64,000 nucleotides of DNA, taken from assembly GCF_030408395.1 (NCBI RefSeq), contig NZ_CP046980.1, positions 434,001 to 498,000 on the forward strand, read 5' to 3'. Below, piece by piece: positions 27,462 to 37,375 of the stretch; position 1 is the first letter of the stretch, and each line of letters starts with the position of its first letter. This DNA comes from Corynebacterium aquatimens. Its GTDB lineage: Bacteria > Actinomycetota > Actinomycetes > Mycobacteriales > Mycobacteriaceae. The notes beneath the pieces are model-generated. The model saw only the letters and a program-made list of their open reading frames with translations. It was not told the origin of the DNA and did not search any database. The translations under genes were made by a program, and so were the position numbers.

Positions 27462-28136
27462 ATGTCTGGTTATCTGCTCGTTTCCGTGTCGTCGATCTTC
27501 GATGACACGCGCAAGGATGTGCAGAAGCTGGTGGCGGACTTGGACCGGGAGGACATCCCTGTTTCGTTGCTTGTGGCGCCTCACATTGATAAGAAGTGGC
27601 ACTTGGCCAAGGACGCCAAAACTCGCAACTGGCTGCATGAACAGATGGCTGCGGGTAAGGGTTTGATCCTTAATGGCTTTGACCAGCCGGTTCAGGGAAA
27701 CCGCGCTGAGTTTGCAACGTTGGAGGAGCACGAGGCGAAACTTCGGCTCAAGGGGGCAACCCGGCAGATGGAGAAGCTGGGGTTTGAGTTGGATACGTTC
27801 GCGCCGCCGCGGTGGCGGATGTCAGAAGGAACGCTTAGCGCTCTTAATAAGTTTGATTTTCGCCTCGCTGCATCGACGAAGGGCATTCATTTCCTGCGCA
27901 CGGGCGAGATCATGTACTCCCGCAACCTGTCGGTCGGTGAGGGTTTCGGTGCCGCTGGCTGGTGGCGTCGGAACATCATCAACGCAGCGGTGCGCAATGC
28001 CCGCAGAGGAAATACGGTGCGTTTGTCCGTCTCGGGACGCAATTTGGGCACGAAAAAGGTGCGTACAGATTTCATAGAGGCAGCGCTGCAAGCTGCCGCG
28101 GAAGGGTTGAGTCCCGCGCACTACAGGGATCTCTAA
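27462..28136 (+). CDS. DUF2334 protein (polysaccharide-deacetylase-like fold)
   Basis: 224 aa from ATG at 27462 with AGGA just upstream. N-terminal 'LLVSVSSIFDDTRKDVQKLVADLDREDIPVSLLVAPHI' followed by 'LILNGFDQP' follows the DUF2334 pattern. This family is related to NodB-type deacetylases and has the first conserved acidic residues in the SIFDD region. No signal peptide, so probably cytoplasmic. Corynebacteria keep such a gene near purSQL. Substrate unknown. Confidence 0.8.
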   Translation: MSGYLLVSVSSIFDDTRKDVQKLVADLDREDIPVSLLVAPHIDKKWHLAKDAKTRNWLHEQMAAGKGLILNGFDQPVQGNRAEFATLEEHEAKLRLKGATRQMEKLGFELDTFAPPRWRMSEGTLSALNKFDFRLAASTKGIHFLRTGEIMYSRNLSVGEGFGAAGWWRRNIINAAVRNARRGNTVRLSVSGRNLGTKKVRTDFIEAALQAAAEGLSPAHYRDL

Positions 28137-28192
28137 AAGCTCTCCGGGGTGGGATTGCCCGCCGAACTGTGCGTCATCGGCAGCGCTAGTGT

Positions 28193-29026
28193 TTAGATCC
28201 TGCGGCGCTGCAGGCTACCGATGACGCGGCACACAAGATAAATGCCGAAGGAAATGAACGCCACAAAGACGCTGACCGGAACGCCGGGCGCTAGGGAAAG
28301 GATCAGTCCGCCTACTGCGGCAACCTCAGCGAAAACCACGGAATAGAGCACAGCCCGTACAGGGTTCGCGGTGATGCTGGCGGCGGCCGCGCCGGGCGTG
28401 ATCATCAGGCTCATGACCAAAAGAGCGCCGACGATTTGCACGGACTGCGCGGAGGCGATGCCCACCAAAACGGCGAATACCAGCGCCATTGCGCGCACGT
28501 TGACGCCGCTGGCGGCGGCCATGATCGGGTCTGCGGAGGCAAACAGCATGGGTCGCCACAGGACCGCCACCGCCGCGACCACCACCACGGTGGTAGCCGC
28601 AAGAAGCCACACGTTCGACGAAGAAACGCCAACGATTTGCCCAGTCAGCAGTGACAATGCCCGGTTGGCGTTGCCGGGATATAAGTGGATGAACAGTACG
28701 GATAAGCCCATGCCGAAGCTCATCACCACACCCACGGCTGAGTCTTGCTGCCCGCGGAACCCTAACGCGGCCAGCGTCAGTGCCGCAACGATGGCCCCGG
28801 CGATCGCGCCCAGCCCAACGTTGAGCCCAAACAGCAGTGCAGCCGACGCACCCATCAGTGCCAGTTCGGAAGTCGCATGAACAGAAAAAGACATCTGCCG
28901 CAGAACGATCAGCGGGGCCATCACGCCGGACAAAATTCCCAGCAATGCACTGGCCACCAAAGTGACCTGCACAAAATCAACGCTCAGTAGATACTGCGTC
29001 GTTTCCCAGAAAGAGCCATCCAGCAC
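28193..29026 (-). CDS. Metal ABC transporter permease (ZnuB/MntB type)
   Basis: 277 aa from GTG at 29026, 3 bp after the ATPase stop. About eight hydrophobic helices with the ABC-3 family look (LLGILSGVMAPLIVLRQMSFSVHATSELALMGASAALLFG). Forms the membrane channel with the ATPase and binding protein encoded upstream. Zinc is the likely substrate, from the His-rich binding protein and the Zur-like site; manganese is not excluded. Confidence 0.9.
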   Translation of the reverse strand: MLDGSFWETTQYLLSVDFVQVTLVASALLGILSGVMAPLIVLRQMSFSVHATSELALMGASAALLFGLNVGLGAIAGAIVAALTLAALGFRGQQDSAVGVVMSFGMGLSVLFIHLYPGNANRALSLLTGQIVGVSSSNVWLLAATTVVVVAAVAVLWRPMLFASADPIMAAASGVNVRAMALVFAVLVGIASAQSVQIVGALLVMSLMITPGAAAASITANPVRAVLYSVVFAEVAAVGGLILSLAPGVPVSVFVAFISFGIYLVCRVIGSLQRRRI

Positions 29027-29029
29027 GAT

Positions 29030-29731
29030 TCACATCACCACCATTCGACCGTGCGCTTCCAGCACGTCAACGTGTGTGCCGTACAGCTCGCTCAGCACGT
29101 CCGAGCGCATGACCTCTTCAACAGTCCCCACTACGTGGCCCTTCGGCCCGATGTAGAGGATTCGATTGACCACACCCAAGAAAGGATTAATGGAGTGGGT
29201 GACGCAGATGACGGAGGACCCGTCGTCGACAAGCGAGCGAAGCCGCGCAACGGTATCCCGCTCACGGGCGAGGTCTAGGGAGAGGAGGGGTTCGTCGGCA
29301 AGCACAAGCTGCGGGTCATTCGCGAAAGCCTGCGCCTGCCGGATGAGCTGCTGCTGGCCCCCAGAGAGCAGGCCCACGCGCTTGTCCGCGAAGCCTTGTG
29401 CCCCGACGCTTTCAAGCAGCTTATCGACGACCCCCGTGCGCGGACTCCGCCGCACCACGCCATGCTGGGCGGCAAGCGAAACAAGGTCCCGGCCACGAAT
29501 TGGAAGATCGGCCGGAAACATCTGCTGTTGCGGAATGAACCCCACGCGACCACCAACATCAACGCGGCCGTGGGTGAGCCTGCGCGTGCCCACAATCGTG
29601 TGGAGCAGAGTGGATTTGCCCACGCCGTTGGGGCCCAAAACAACAACGAATTCGCCGCGCGCGACGGTCAGGTCAAGGCCTGTCCACAGCGGCGCGACGG
29701 CGGCATCGGTAAAGCGGAGGAGCACGGGCAA
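29030..29731 (-). CDS. Metal ABC transporter ATP-binding protein (ZnuC type)
   Basis: 233 aa. Walker A GPNGVGKST near 34-42, signature LLSGGQQQLIRQA near 121, Walker B LVLADEP, and the switch His in ICVTHSIN. The longest start is TTG at 29731; GTG at 29725 is an alternative, and neither has a clear ribosome site. Middle gene of the three-gene uptake operon, lying 15 bp after the binding-protein gene. Confidence 0.92.
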   Translation of the reverse strand: MPVLLRFTDAAVAPLWTGLDLTVARGEFVVVLGPNGVGKSTLLHTIVGTRRLTHGRVDVGGRVGFIPQQQMFPADLPIRGRDLVSLAAQHGVVRRSPRTGVVDKLLESVGAQGFADKRVGLLSGGQQQLIRQAQAFANDPQLVLADEPLLSLDLARERDTVARLRSLVDDGSSVICVTHSINPFLGVVNRILYIGPKGHVVGTVEEVMRSDVLSELYGTHVDVLEAHGRMVVM

Positions 29732-29746
29732 AAACTTTAGTGGGTT

Positions 29747-30787
29747 TTACTGGAAGCGCATCAGTTCGGCGTCCGGACGCGGGTTCGCCTTCGCGATGAT
29801 CGCGTCGATGTCGTTGACGATCTGCTCGAAGTAGTCGAGGAAGTTCACGCCTTCCGGCGGGGTTTCACGGATTTCCACGATAGGAATGTTCTTTTTCTTC
29901 GCGGCATCCGCGAGGCGTTCCGTTGCGTTATTGGTCGACTGCGGGTTGACCACCAGGAAGTCCAGATTGCCGCTTTCAATTAGTGCCAAAAATTCCGCGA
30001 CGTCCGACGCCGACGGTTCATTCTCATTCAGCGTGGCCAGAAGGTATTTCTCCGGCGTAAGGTCGTGCAGCTGCGTGCCCCAGATCAGCGGCGCGGCAAT
30101 CGGCTCCGTCATCGCTAGGTGGACGTGGGGGAAAGAGTTCAGCTTCTCAGTGATCGCATCCATTCGCTTATCGACGGTCGATGCGTCACCGCCAGCACGC
30201 TTAGCGACGGCATCTGCGACCTCCTTCACCTTCCCTGGTGCGAGCCAAATGTGCTCGAGCTCATCGAGTGAGGTGGGGATTTCCGTGATCCCGTGAGCAT
30301 GGCCTTCGCCGTGAGCATGGCTATCGCCATGCTCATGCTCGTGCTCTTGACCTTCATGCTGGTTTTCGTCGTGAGCATGGCCTTCGGGCTTATTCTCTTG
30401 ACCACCCAACGGGTGGTCAAGTGGGACCGCGTGGATGATCCGGTCTTGCTCTGCAACGGTGTACAGGCTGGAGTCGTAGTGGCCGCCGTTCGCAACTACG
30501 GTGCCTGCTTCCTTGATGCGGGCCAGGTCGGCGGCGGCGGGCTCGAAGTGGTGGGGATCGATGGAGGCGCCCCTGATAATTGCGGGTACTTCGTTGCCGG
30601 TGACGGCGGATGCGACGTCTGCCCAGACCTCAGTGGTGGCAATGATGTTGGTCGGGTCTGCGTTCTTCCCGCTGTAACCGCTGGCGCCGCCCTCGGTGCC
30701 GTTAGTGCTGCATGCGATTAGGGATGCGCTGGCCAAGGCGGTGGCGGCGGTGAGGGTGAATGCGCGGTGGAGTCGTCGTAAAGCCAT
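29747..30787 (-). CDS. Zinc-type ABC transporter substrate-binding lipoprotein (ZnuA-like)
   Basis: 346 aa. Signal peptide with lipobox LIAC (Cys26). Cluster A-I binding-protein fold with candidate metal ligands His80 region (IDPHHFEP), a second His in FPHVHLAMTE, and C-terminal Asp/Glu. The stretch 137-166 is strikingly His/Glu/Asp-rich (repeated HAH and HEH), a hallmark of zinc-binding ZnuA proteins. Heads the operon with ATPase and permease. A Zur-like palindrome lies 16 bp before the ATG. Confidence 0.92.
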   Translation of the reverse strand: MALRRLHRAFTLTAATALASASLIACSTNGTEGGASGYSGKNADPTNIIATTEVWADVASAVTGNEVPAIIRGASIDPHHFEPAAADLARIKEAGTVVANGGHYDSSLYTVAEQDRIIHAVPLDHPLGGQENKPEGHAHDENQHEGQEHEHEHGDSHAHGEGHAHGITEIPTSLDELEHIWLAPGKVKEVADAVAKRAGGDASTVDKRMDAITEKLNSFPHVHLAMTEPIAAPLIWGTQLHDLTPEKYLLATLNENEPSASDVAEFLALIESGNLDFLVVNPQSTNNATERLADAAKKKNIPIVEIRETPPEGVNFLDYFEQIVNDIDAIIAKANPRPDAELMRFQ

Positions 30788-30802
30788 GCGTTAATAAAAG
30801 CA

Positions 30803-30825
30803 TTGATGAAAATGAATTTCAATTC
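30803..30825 (-). promoter_or_regulatory. Candidate Zur box upstream of the zinc transporter
   Basis: Plus strand TTGATGAAAATGAATTTCAA (30803-30822) contains TGAAA-n5-TTTCA, close to the actinobacterial Zur palindrome I know as about ATGAAAATGATTTTCAT. It is 16-38 nt from the start codon, so Zur-Zn binding would block transcription, giving induction under zinc limitation. Confidence 0.6.
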
Positions 30826-30924
30826 GTTCGGGGAAATTGTGGGGAATTCTTCTTCACCGGGGAGTGTTGCGCCTGTCGGATATAGTTAATGGCGATTTAA
30901 ACGAGTCTCTTCGAAAGGTTTCTC

Positions 30925-31173
30925 ATGGCGCGAGTGGTTGTCAATGTCATGCCAAAAGCTGAAATTCTGGACCCCCAGGGCCAGGCCGTGCAGCGAGCGC
31001 TGGGGCGCATCGGCGTCAGCGGTGTTGCAGATGTCCGTCAGGGCAAGCGGTTTGAAATTGAGGTTGATGATTCCGTAACGGACGAAGACCTCCACCGCGT
31101 GGCGGAGACGTTGCTGGCAAACACCGTTATTGAGGACTTTTTCATCGTTCGCGATGAAAAAGAGGAGGCGTAA
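30925..31173 (+). CDS. purS: FGAM synthase subunit PurS
   Basis: 82-aa small subunit that bridges PurQ and PurL in the three-part FGAM synthase of Gram-positive and actinobacterial type. Sequence [19 protein letters not shown] and the ending [11 protein letters not shown] are characteristic. Starts the purS-purQ-purL operon with a 5-bp gap to purQ. Confidence 0.95.
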   Translation: MARVVVNVMPKAEILDPQGQAVQRALGRIGVSGVADVRQGKRFEIEVDDSVTDEDLHRVAETLLANTVIEDFFIVRDEKEEA

Positions 31174-31178
31174 AACAG

Positions 31179-31859
31179 ATGAGCGCGACAATCGGGGTGA
31201 TTACGTTCCCCGGCACGCTTGATGACGTGGACGCGGTGCGCGCGGTGCGTCTGGGTGGGGCAACGCCGAAGGAGCTCTGGCATGCTGACGACGATCTGGC
31301 GGGCGTTGACGCGGTGATCGTGCCAGGGGGATTCTCCTACGGTGATTACCTGCGTTCCGGTGCGATCGCGGCGATGGCGCCGATGATGCGCGCGGTGGTT
31401 GATGCAGCGCGCCGCGGCATGCCGGTGTTGGGAATTTGCAATGGCTTCCAGATTTTGACTGAAGCCGGGTTGCTTCCAGGCGCGCTGACCCGCAATGAGG
31501 GGCTGCACTTCCACTGCGTGGACACCCACTTGGAAGTGGCCAATGCATCCACCGCGTGGACGAGCCAGTTTGAGCAGGGGCAGAAGATTCTGGTCCCCGC
31601 CAAGCACGGTGAGGGACGTTTTCAGGCCACGCACGAGACCATCGAAGAGCTCGAGGGGGAGGGGCGCGTGGTGTTCCGCTACACCGACAACTTCAACGGT
31701 TCCATCAACGCAATCGCTGGTGTCACCAGTGCGGATGGTCGCGTTGTGGGTGTCATGCCGCACCCAGAACATGCCGTGGATATTTTGACCGGCCCGTCGA
31801 CCGATGGGCTGGGACTGATCCACTCCGCTATCGCCGAGATTTCCAAGATTGGAGCCTAA
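31179..31859 (+). CDS. purQ: FGAM synthase glutaminase subunit PurQ
   Basis: 226 aa. Class I glutamine amidotransferase providing ammonia to PurL. Nucleophile Cys87 in LGICNGFQ; the His/Glu pair lies in [11 protein letters not shown] near the C-terminus. [13 protein letters not shown] is also typical. Five base pairs separate it from purL. Confidence 0.96.
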   Translation: MSATIGVITFPGTLDDVDAVRAVRLGGATPKELWHADDDLAGVDAVIVPGGFSYGDYLRSGAIAAMAPMMRAVVDAARRGMPVLGICNGFQILTEAGLLPGALTRNEGLHFHCVDTHLEVANASTAWTSQFEQGQKILVPAKHGEGRFQATHETIEELEGEGRVVFRYTDNFNGSINAIAGVTSADGRVVGVMPHPEHAVDILTGPSTDGLGLIHSAIAEISKIGA

Positions 31860-31864
31860 ATCTT

Positions 31865-34165
31865 ATGAGCACTCCTCATGAAGGAAACAAGTTGGTACAC
31901 AACGACACCGTGGATGCGGCGAAAGCAACACCAGACCATGAACAGCCGTACGCGGCGCTTGGGCTGAAAGATGACGAATACGCGCGTATTCGTGAGATTC
32001 TTGGCCGCCGCCCAACCGATGCGGAGCTGACCGTTTACTCGGTTATGTGGTCGGAGCACTGCTCGTACAAGTCTTCCAAGGTCCACCTGCGTTACTTCGG
32101 TGAAACCATGACGGAAGAGATGGGTGCGAAGCTGCTCGCCGGCATCGGTGAAAACGCTGGTGTGGTGGATATCGGGGACGGCAACGCGGTGACGTTCCGT
32201 GTTGAGTCGCACAACCACCCGAGCTACGTCGAGCCCTACCAAGGTGCGGCGACGGGTGTCGGCGGCATTGTCCGCGACATTATGGCGATGGGTGCACGCC
32301 CGATCGCGGTCATGGATCAGCTGCGTTTCGGCCCCGTGGATGCGGATGACACGAAGCGCGTCCTGCCGGGAGTTGTTGCTGGCGTCGGTGGCTACGGCAA
32401 CTGCCTTGGCCTTCCCAACATCGGTGGTGAGACCGTCTTTGACTCCACCTACGCGGGCAACCCACTGGTGAACGCTTTGTGCGTGGGCACGTTGAAGGTC
32501 GAGGACCTGAAGCTGGCATTTGCATCCGGTAAGGGCAACAAGGTGATCTTGTTCGGTTCGCGCACCGGCCTGGACGGCATTGGTGGCGTGTCCGTGTTGG
32601 CGTCTGACACTTTCGAAGACGGTGCGGAGCGCAAACTCCCGGCCGTTCAGGTGGGTGACCCGTTCGCGGAGAAGGTCCTTATTGAATGCTGCCTGGAGCT
32701 CTACCAGTCCGGGTGCGTGGTGGGTATTCAGGACCTCGGCGGTGCTGGACTTGCGTGTGCCACCTCGGAGCTGGCTGCTGCTGGTGACGGCGGTATGCGG
32801 GTGAACCTCGATGCTGTGCCACTGCGCGCGTCGCACATGACTGCGGCTGAGATCCTCGCATCCGAATCGCAGGAGCGCATGTGCGCCGTTGTCGCCCCGG
32901 AAAACGTAGAGAAGTTCAAGGAGATCTGCGCGAAGTGGGATGTTAACTGCGCGGAAATCGGTGAGGTCACCGGTGAAGGCGATCGCCTGGTAATCACGCA
33001 CAACGGTGAAGTCGTGCTGGACGCGCCGCCGTCGACCATTGCGGATGAGGCCCCCGTGTACGAACGCCCATGGGCACGGCCCGAGTGGCAAGACTCGGTG
33101 CAGGAGTTCGGGGGCGTCGATAAGCCTGCTGATCTTGCGGGCACCTGGCTGAAGATGGTGGCCAGCCCCGCGCTGTGCTCACGCGATTGGATCACGGAGC
33201 AATACGACCGCTACGTGCGCGGCAACACGGTGCAAGCGCGGCATGCGGATTCGGGCGTGCTGCGGATTGATGAAGAGACGAACCGCGGTGTCGCCGTCAG
33301 CGCTGATGCCTCAGGCCGCTACACGTATCTGGATCCGAACATGGGCGCACGTCTCGCTCTGGCTGAGGCCTACCGCAACGTGGCTGTGACTGGTGCGCGC
33401 CCCGTTGCCGTGACAAACTGCCTTAACTTCGGTTCGCCAGAGAACACCGATGTGATGTGGCAATTCCGTGAGGCCGTCCATGGTCTTGCGGACGGCGCGG
33501 TGGAACTGAACATTCCGGTGTCCGGCGGAAACGTGTCCTTCTACAACCAGACGGGGGACACTCCGATCCTGCCGACACCAGTCGTGGGTGTGCTCGGTGT
33601 CATTGATGACGTCCGCACGGCGATCAGCCACCGGGTGGTCAACAACGATGAGACCGACGTGCTGGTTCTGCTCGGCGAAACCAAGGATGAGTTTGGCGGA
33701 TCCGTCTGGCAGGAGATTTCCGGCGCCGGCTTGAACGGTCTTCCACCGCAGGTCGACCTGGTTAATGAAGCCCGCCTGGCGGACTTCTTCACCAGTGCGG
33801 AGGGGCTTACCGCCGCCCACGATCTTTCCGAGGGCGGTTTGTCTCAAGCCGTCTTCGAAATGATCAAGGATGCCGGCAAGGGCGCTGAACTCGATTTGGC
33901 TGCGGTCCACGAGGACGCGTTCACCGCGCTGTTCTCCGAATCCGCCTCCCGCGTGCTCGTCGCACTCAGCGCTGACCGGCTCGATGCCGCCCTGCGCAGG
34001 GCTAGCGAGCTGGGCATCCCGGCTGCCGTGATCGGCCGCACCAACAACGGCGCTGCCATCACATTCGGCGACGAATCAGTCGCGGTCGATGAGCTGCGTG
34101 TCGCGTGGCAGGCAACTTTGCCGAAGTACTTCAGCCACGCTGACGCACCGAACTCCGCGGTGTAG
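31865..34165 (+). CDS. purL: FGAM synthase large subunit PurL
   Basis: 766 aa, the small-type PurL that works with PurS and PurQ. Converts FGAR to FGAM with ATP and ammonia. Conserved [12 protein letters not shown] near the start, [29 protein letters not shown], and two internally related PurM-like halves (second nucleotide site around '[11 protein letters not shown]'). Ends the purSQL operon with a hairpin terminator. Confidence 0.97.
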   Translation: MSTPHEGNKLVHNDTVDAAKATPDHEQPYAALGLKDDEYARIREILGRRPTDAELTVYSVMWSEHCSYKSSKVHLRYFGETMTEEMGAKLLAGIGENAGVVDIGDGNAVTFRVESHNHPSYVEPYQGAATGVGGIVRDIMAMGARPIAVMDQLRFGPVDADDTKRVLPGVVAGVGGYGNCLGLPNIGGETVFDSTYAGNPLVNALCVGTLKVEDLKLAFASGKGNKVILFGSRTGLDGIGGVSVLASDTFEDGAERKLPAVQVGDPFAEKVLIECCLELYQSGCVVGIQDLGGAGLACATSELAAAGDGGMRVNLDAVPLRASHMTAAEILASESQERMCAVVAPENVEKFKEICAKWDVNCAEIGEVTGEGDRLVITHNGEVVLDAPPSTIADEAPVYERPWARPEWQDSVQEFGGVDKPADLAGTWLKMVASPALCSRDWITEQYDRYVRGNTVQARHADSGVLRIDEETNRGVAVSADASGRYTYLDPNMGARLALAEAYRNVAVTGARPVAVTNCLNFGSPENTDVMWQFREAVHGLADGAVELNIPVSGGNVSFYNQTGDTPILPTPVVGVLGVIDDVRTAISHRVVNNDETDVLVLLGETKDEFGGSVWQEISGAGLNGLPPQVDLVNEARLADFFTSAEGLTAAHDLSEGGLSQAVFEMIKDAGKGAELDLAAVHEDAFTALFSESASRVLVALSADRLDAALRRASELGIPAAVIGRTNNGAAITFGDESVAVDELRVAWQATLPKYFSHADAPNSAV

Positions 34166-34185
34166 CGGAGTGCAGAACTAACCTC

Positions 34186-34217
34186 AGCCGGCACGGTCAA
34201 AGTTCCGTGCCGGCTTT
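34186..34217 (+). terminator. Terminator after purL
   Basis: Perfect 11-bp stem AGCCGGCACGG / CCGTGCCGGCT with an 8-nt loop, followed by a short T run. It also lies before the 3' end of the convergent thioesterase gene, so it may act on both strands. Confidence 0.75.
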
Positions 34218-34248
34218 CCGTGTCGGCTGTGCGTGCTGGCTTTGGGGT

Positions 34249-35304
34249 CTAGTCGATGGTTTGGCGGGGCTCCGGGAGCGAAATCAACGGGCGCGGGGTG
34301 AACTCGGAGCGTAGCTCCATGAGGCGCTCGGCGTGTTCCCACAGGGCGATGTCGGTGTCGGTCGTGGGGGTGAACTGGCGCGCCGGCAACGGCTGCCCGT
34401 CAATATCAATGGCCACGTAGGTGAAGGTCGCGTGGATTGCCGTCTTCAAGTTTTCGCTGCCGCCGCGGGGGTCGCCGCAGCGGACGTGAGTGTGAACGTG
34501 CATGCCGCGCTTGCCAGTGCGGATGATCCGTGCGTCCACCTCGATCAGGTCGCCGATGTTGATCGGCTGGTAGAAGCGGATGCCGCCCGCGTACACGGCT
34601 TGGGTGCGCTCCCCGGACCATTCCATAGTGCACGATGCGCCGGTGGAGTCGATCCATTCCATCGCGGTACCGCCGTGGACCTTTCCGCCGAAGTTGATGT
34701 CGGTTGGTTTGGCCATGAAGCGGTGGATGATCCGGGGCTCGTTTGATTCGCCCTCATACGTTTGGGCGGACATTTCCTCTTGGATCTCTTTGCGCAACTG
34801 GATGCGGTCGCGCGCAGCTAATTCGATGCGGCGTTCTTCCTCCGTTTCAGGAACGAAGGGTTGAACCTTCATCGGCTTACCGGTGTCGGGGTCTTTAGCC
34901 ACGTAGATCACAAGGCAGTCACACGCGCGGGTGAACACTCCCTCGCGTGGGTCCGCAGACAGGACCTCGTTGACGATGTGCATCGACGAGGACCCGGTCA
35001 TTGCAATCCGCGAGCGGACTTCCACCAGGTGACCGGAGGGGATCGGGCGGGTGAAGTGGATGTGGCCTACGTATGCCGTGACGCAGTAGGCTCCGGCCCA
35101 TTGCACGGCGCAGGCGTAAGCAGCCTTGTCGATCCATTCCAAAATGCGTCCGCCGGACACACCTTCAGCACCCGCCATAACGATGTCCGTCGGGGATGCC
35201 ATGAAGCGCAACGTCAGGTGGGAGGACTTTTCCTCCGGGACTTGTTCGGTGTAGGCGGGGTCGCGGTTCGCGTCGGTCGGGTTGGAGGCAGCTTGTTCAC
35301 TCAC
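34249..35304 (-). CDS. Double-hotdog acyl-CoA thioesterase
   Basis: 351 aa from GTG at 35304, preceded by AAGGTGGGG; the open frame upstream runs antisense to the next gene and is not homologous. Two tandem hotdog domains (about 30-165 and 200-330). Each has the pattern 'rFMAsPTDI...GG...EWIDKAAyACAvqWAGAYcVTAYVGHIHFtrPI' typical of acyl-CoA hydrolases (YciA/BFIT-like). Hydrolyses acyl-CoA; chain length unknown. Confidence 0.85.
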   Translation of the reverse strand: MSEQAASNPTDANRDPAYTEQVPEEKSSHLTLRFMASPTDIVMAGAEGVSGGRILEWIDKAAYACAVQWAGAYCVTAYVGHIHFTRPIPSGHLVEVRSRIAMTGSSSMHIVNEVLSADPREGVFTRACDCLVIYVAKDPDTGKPMKVQPFVPETEEERRIELAARDRIQLRKEIQEEMSAQTYEGESNEPRIIHRFMAKPTDINFGGKVHGGTAMEWIDSTGASCTMEWSGERTQAVYAGGIRFYQPINIGDLIEVDARIIRTGKRGMHVHTHVRCGDPRGGSENLKTAIHATFTYVAIDIDGQPLPARQFTPTTDTDIALWEHAERLMELRSEFTPRPLISLPEPRQTID

Positions 35305-35326
35305 AGTGCCCCACCTTAATGGAACT

Positions 35327-35722
35327 ATGGTGGGCAAGGTGGTGCAGAAGAATGATCCAGTGAAAACGCGGGAAGCGGTTGCCGCGGTGAAAGCGTGGGT
35401 TGCGCAACCCGGGTCCGTCGATAAGCCATCGCGAAGCGAGCTCGCAGATGCTTGTCGACGAACGGTGCGCGCGCTCGCCGAAGAGCTTCCCGGCCAGACG
35501 GTGGAGCTGCGTGTCCCGCCGTTCGTCGCTGTCCAATGTGTAGAAGGGCCCCGGCACACGCGTGGCACTCCGCCGAACGTTGTGGAAACGGACCCTTTGA
35601 CGTGGCTGCAGCTCGCCACCGGTCAGCTGGAGTTTGATGAGGCTGTGGCGCGCGGGGTGGTGGATGCGTCCGGAAGTCGGTGCGCAGAAATTGCGGCCGG
35701 TTTGCCGGTAGTCACGCTCTAG
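35327..35722 (+). CDS. Sterol-carrier-family protein
   Basis: About 131 aa from ATG at 35327; several in-frame GTGs shortly after are alternatives. Pattern 'VELRVPPFVAVQC...GPRHTRGTPPNVVETDPLTWLQLATGQLEFDEAVARGVVDASGSRCAEIAAGLPVV' fits the small actinobacterial sterol-carrier-like (SCP2/MDMPI C-terminal type) family found beside purF. Lipid-binding role is inferred; no ligand is known. Starts divergently from the thioesterase gene, 22 bp away. Confidence 0.75.
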   Translation: MVGKVVQKNDPVKTREAVAAVKAWVAQPGSVDKPSRSELADACRRTVRALAEELPGQTVELRVPPFVAVQCVEGPRHTRGTPPNVVETDPLTWLQLATGQLEFDEAVARGVVDASGSRCAEIAAGLPVVTL

Positions 35723-35782
35723 CCCGTGGCTGGCGTTGCTACCGACGCACAAGTTGCTTGAAAGTGTCGGGAGTCCGATAAA

Positions 35783-37327
35783 GTGGATCACGTGCAGACC
35801 TCGAACGACCCTGCTAAATCACCTGCCCACCTGAGTGCCGATCTGGAACAAGAACCGCGCGAAGAATGCGGCGTTTTTGGATTGTGGGCCCCTGGTGAGG
35901 ATGTTTCTAAGCTGACCTACTTTGGGCTCTTTGCGTTGCAGCACCGCGGCCAAGAAGGCGCAGGAATGGCCGTTGGGGAAGACGGCAGAATCCTTGTGTT
36001 TAAAGACAGCGGACTCGTATCCCAAGTGTTCGATGAGGGCACGCTGGACGCACTGCAAGGCAACGTGTCGGTGGGGCACACCCGCTACTCGACGGCCGGG
36101 GCTGGGAACTGGGAAAACGTTCAGCCGATGTTTCGGACCGCCCCGGATGGAACGGACATTGCGATCGGCCACAACGGCAATCTGATCAATTACTCGGATC
36201 TGCAGCGCGAAGCGATTGAGCGGCGTTTGATTCCCAAACAGGGTGTGTCCGGCCAGGGATCGTCGTCGGATACGTCGGTTGTGTCAGCGCTTCTGGCAGG
36301 TGGGGTGACGGACGGCCGGACGGTACTCGATTCCGCACGTGAACTGCTCCCGCGCCTGCGCGGGGCGTTCTGCTTCGTCTTCACGGACGGCCAATCGCTC
36401 TACGCAGCGCGTGACCCACATGGGGTGCGCCCACTGTCGCTTGGTCGTTTGGAGAACGGCTGGGTCGTGGCCAGCGAGACCTCAGCGCTGGACATCACGG
36501 GCGCGTCGTTCGTGCGTGATATTGAGCCCGGTGAGCTGATCACCATCGATGAATCGGGAGTCAGCTCCGAACGTTTCGCGTCCCCGTCGCCCAAAACGTG
36601 CGTGTTCGAGTACGTCTACATCGCCCGACCGGATTCAGTCATCGAAGGGCGCACTGTCAACGCCGCCCGCTTAGAAATCGGGCGCAGGCTTTCGCACGTC
36701 GCGCCTATCGACGGCGACTTGGTGATGCCAGTCCCAGAATCAGGCACCCCGGCGGCAATCGGGTACGCGGAGGAATCTGGGATCCCATTCGTCCAGGGAC
36801 TGATGAAGAACGCCTACGTTGGACGCACGTTCATCCAACCCTCGGATACACTGCGCCAACTTGGCCTGCGCCTGAAGCTCAACCCCGTGCGTGAAGTCAT
36901 CGAGGGCAAAAAGCTGATCGTCGTCGACGATTCCATCGTGCGCGGCAACACGCAGCGCAAACTGATCCGCATGCTGCGTGAGGCCGGGGCAGCTGAGGTA
37001 CACGTGCGCATTGCCTCGCCGCCGGTAAAGTGGCCGTGCTTCTACGGCATCGACTTCGCTTCCCCCGGTGAGTTGATCGCCAACCATGGCGGCGCCGGCT
37101 CGACTGCCTCTGGCGATGAGGACGTGGCCCACGACATTTGCACTATGATCGGGGCGGATTCGCTCGCTTTCGTGACCATTGATGACATGATTGCGTCGAC
37201 TGAGCGTCCCGCGTCCTCTTTGTGCGCAGCCTGCTTTGATGGGCATTACCCGCTGGGGCTGCCGCAGGACAATGCCAACGCGGATGCTGTTCGCCGTATC
37301 AAAGAGCGCACCCACGCGGCTGAGTAA
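35783..37327 (+). CDS. purF: Amidophosphoribosyltransferase
   Basis: First committed step of purine synthesis, PRPP plus glutamine to phosphoribosylamine. 514 aa. A propeptide of about 28 residues precedes the N-terminal nucleophile Cys29 (EECGVFGLW), as in enzymes that mature by cleavage. Glutaminase domain 29-260, then phosphoribosyltransferase domain with the PRPP loop IVVDDSIVRGNT. C-terminal Cys residues (SLCAACFDG) may hold an iron-sulfur cluster. GTG at 35783 has an alternative GTG at 35792. Followed by purM at 48 bp. Confidence 0.96.
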   Translation: MDHVQTSNDPAKSPAHLSADLEQEPREECGVFGLWAPGEDVSKLTYFGLFALQHRGQEGAGMAVGEDGRILVFKDSGLVSQVFDEGTLDALQGNVSVGHTRYSTAGAGNWENVQPMFRTAPDGTDIAIGHNGNLINYSDLQREAIERRLIPKQGVSGQGSSSDTSVVSALLAGGVTDGRTVLDSARELLPRLRGAFCFVFTDGQSLYAARDPHGVRPLSLGRLENGWVVASETSALDITGASFVRDIEPGELITIDESGVSSERFASPSPKTCVFEYVYIARPDSVIEGRTVNAARLEIGRRLSHVAPIDGDLVMPVPESGTPAAIGYAEESGIPFVQGLMKNAYVGRTFIQPSDTLRQLGLRLKLNPVREVIEGKKLIVVDDSIVRGNTQRKLIRMLREAGAAEVHVRIASPPVKWPCFYGIDFASPGELIANHGGAGSTASGDEDVAHDICTMIGADSLAFVTIDDMIASTERPASSLCAACFDGHYPLGLPQDNANADAVRRIKERTHAAE

Positions 37328-37375
37328 TGCTGCCCCCACGATCAGCCGATTTCAACTAACTAAAGGAGCACGACC

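Noticed and set aside
31856..33091. 411-aa open frame antisense to purL
   Set aside because: purL is unambiguous; the reverse reading is Arg/His-rich without motifs.
37328..37375. Purine riboswitch before purM or the other pur genes
   Set aside because: The gaps before purD, purS, purF and purM are short and show no purine-riboswitch core that I can draw.
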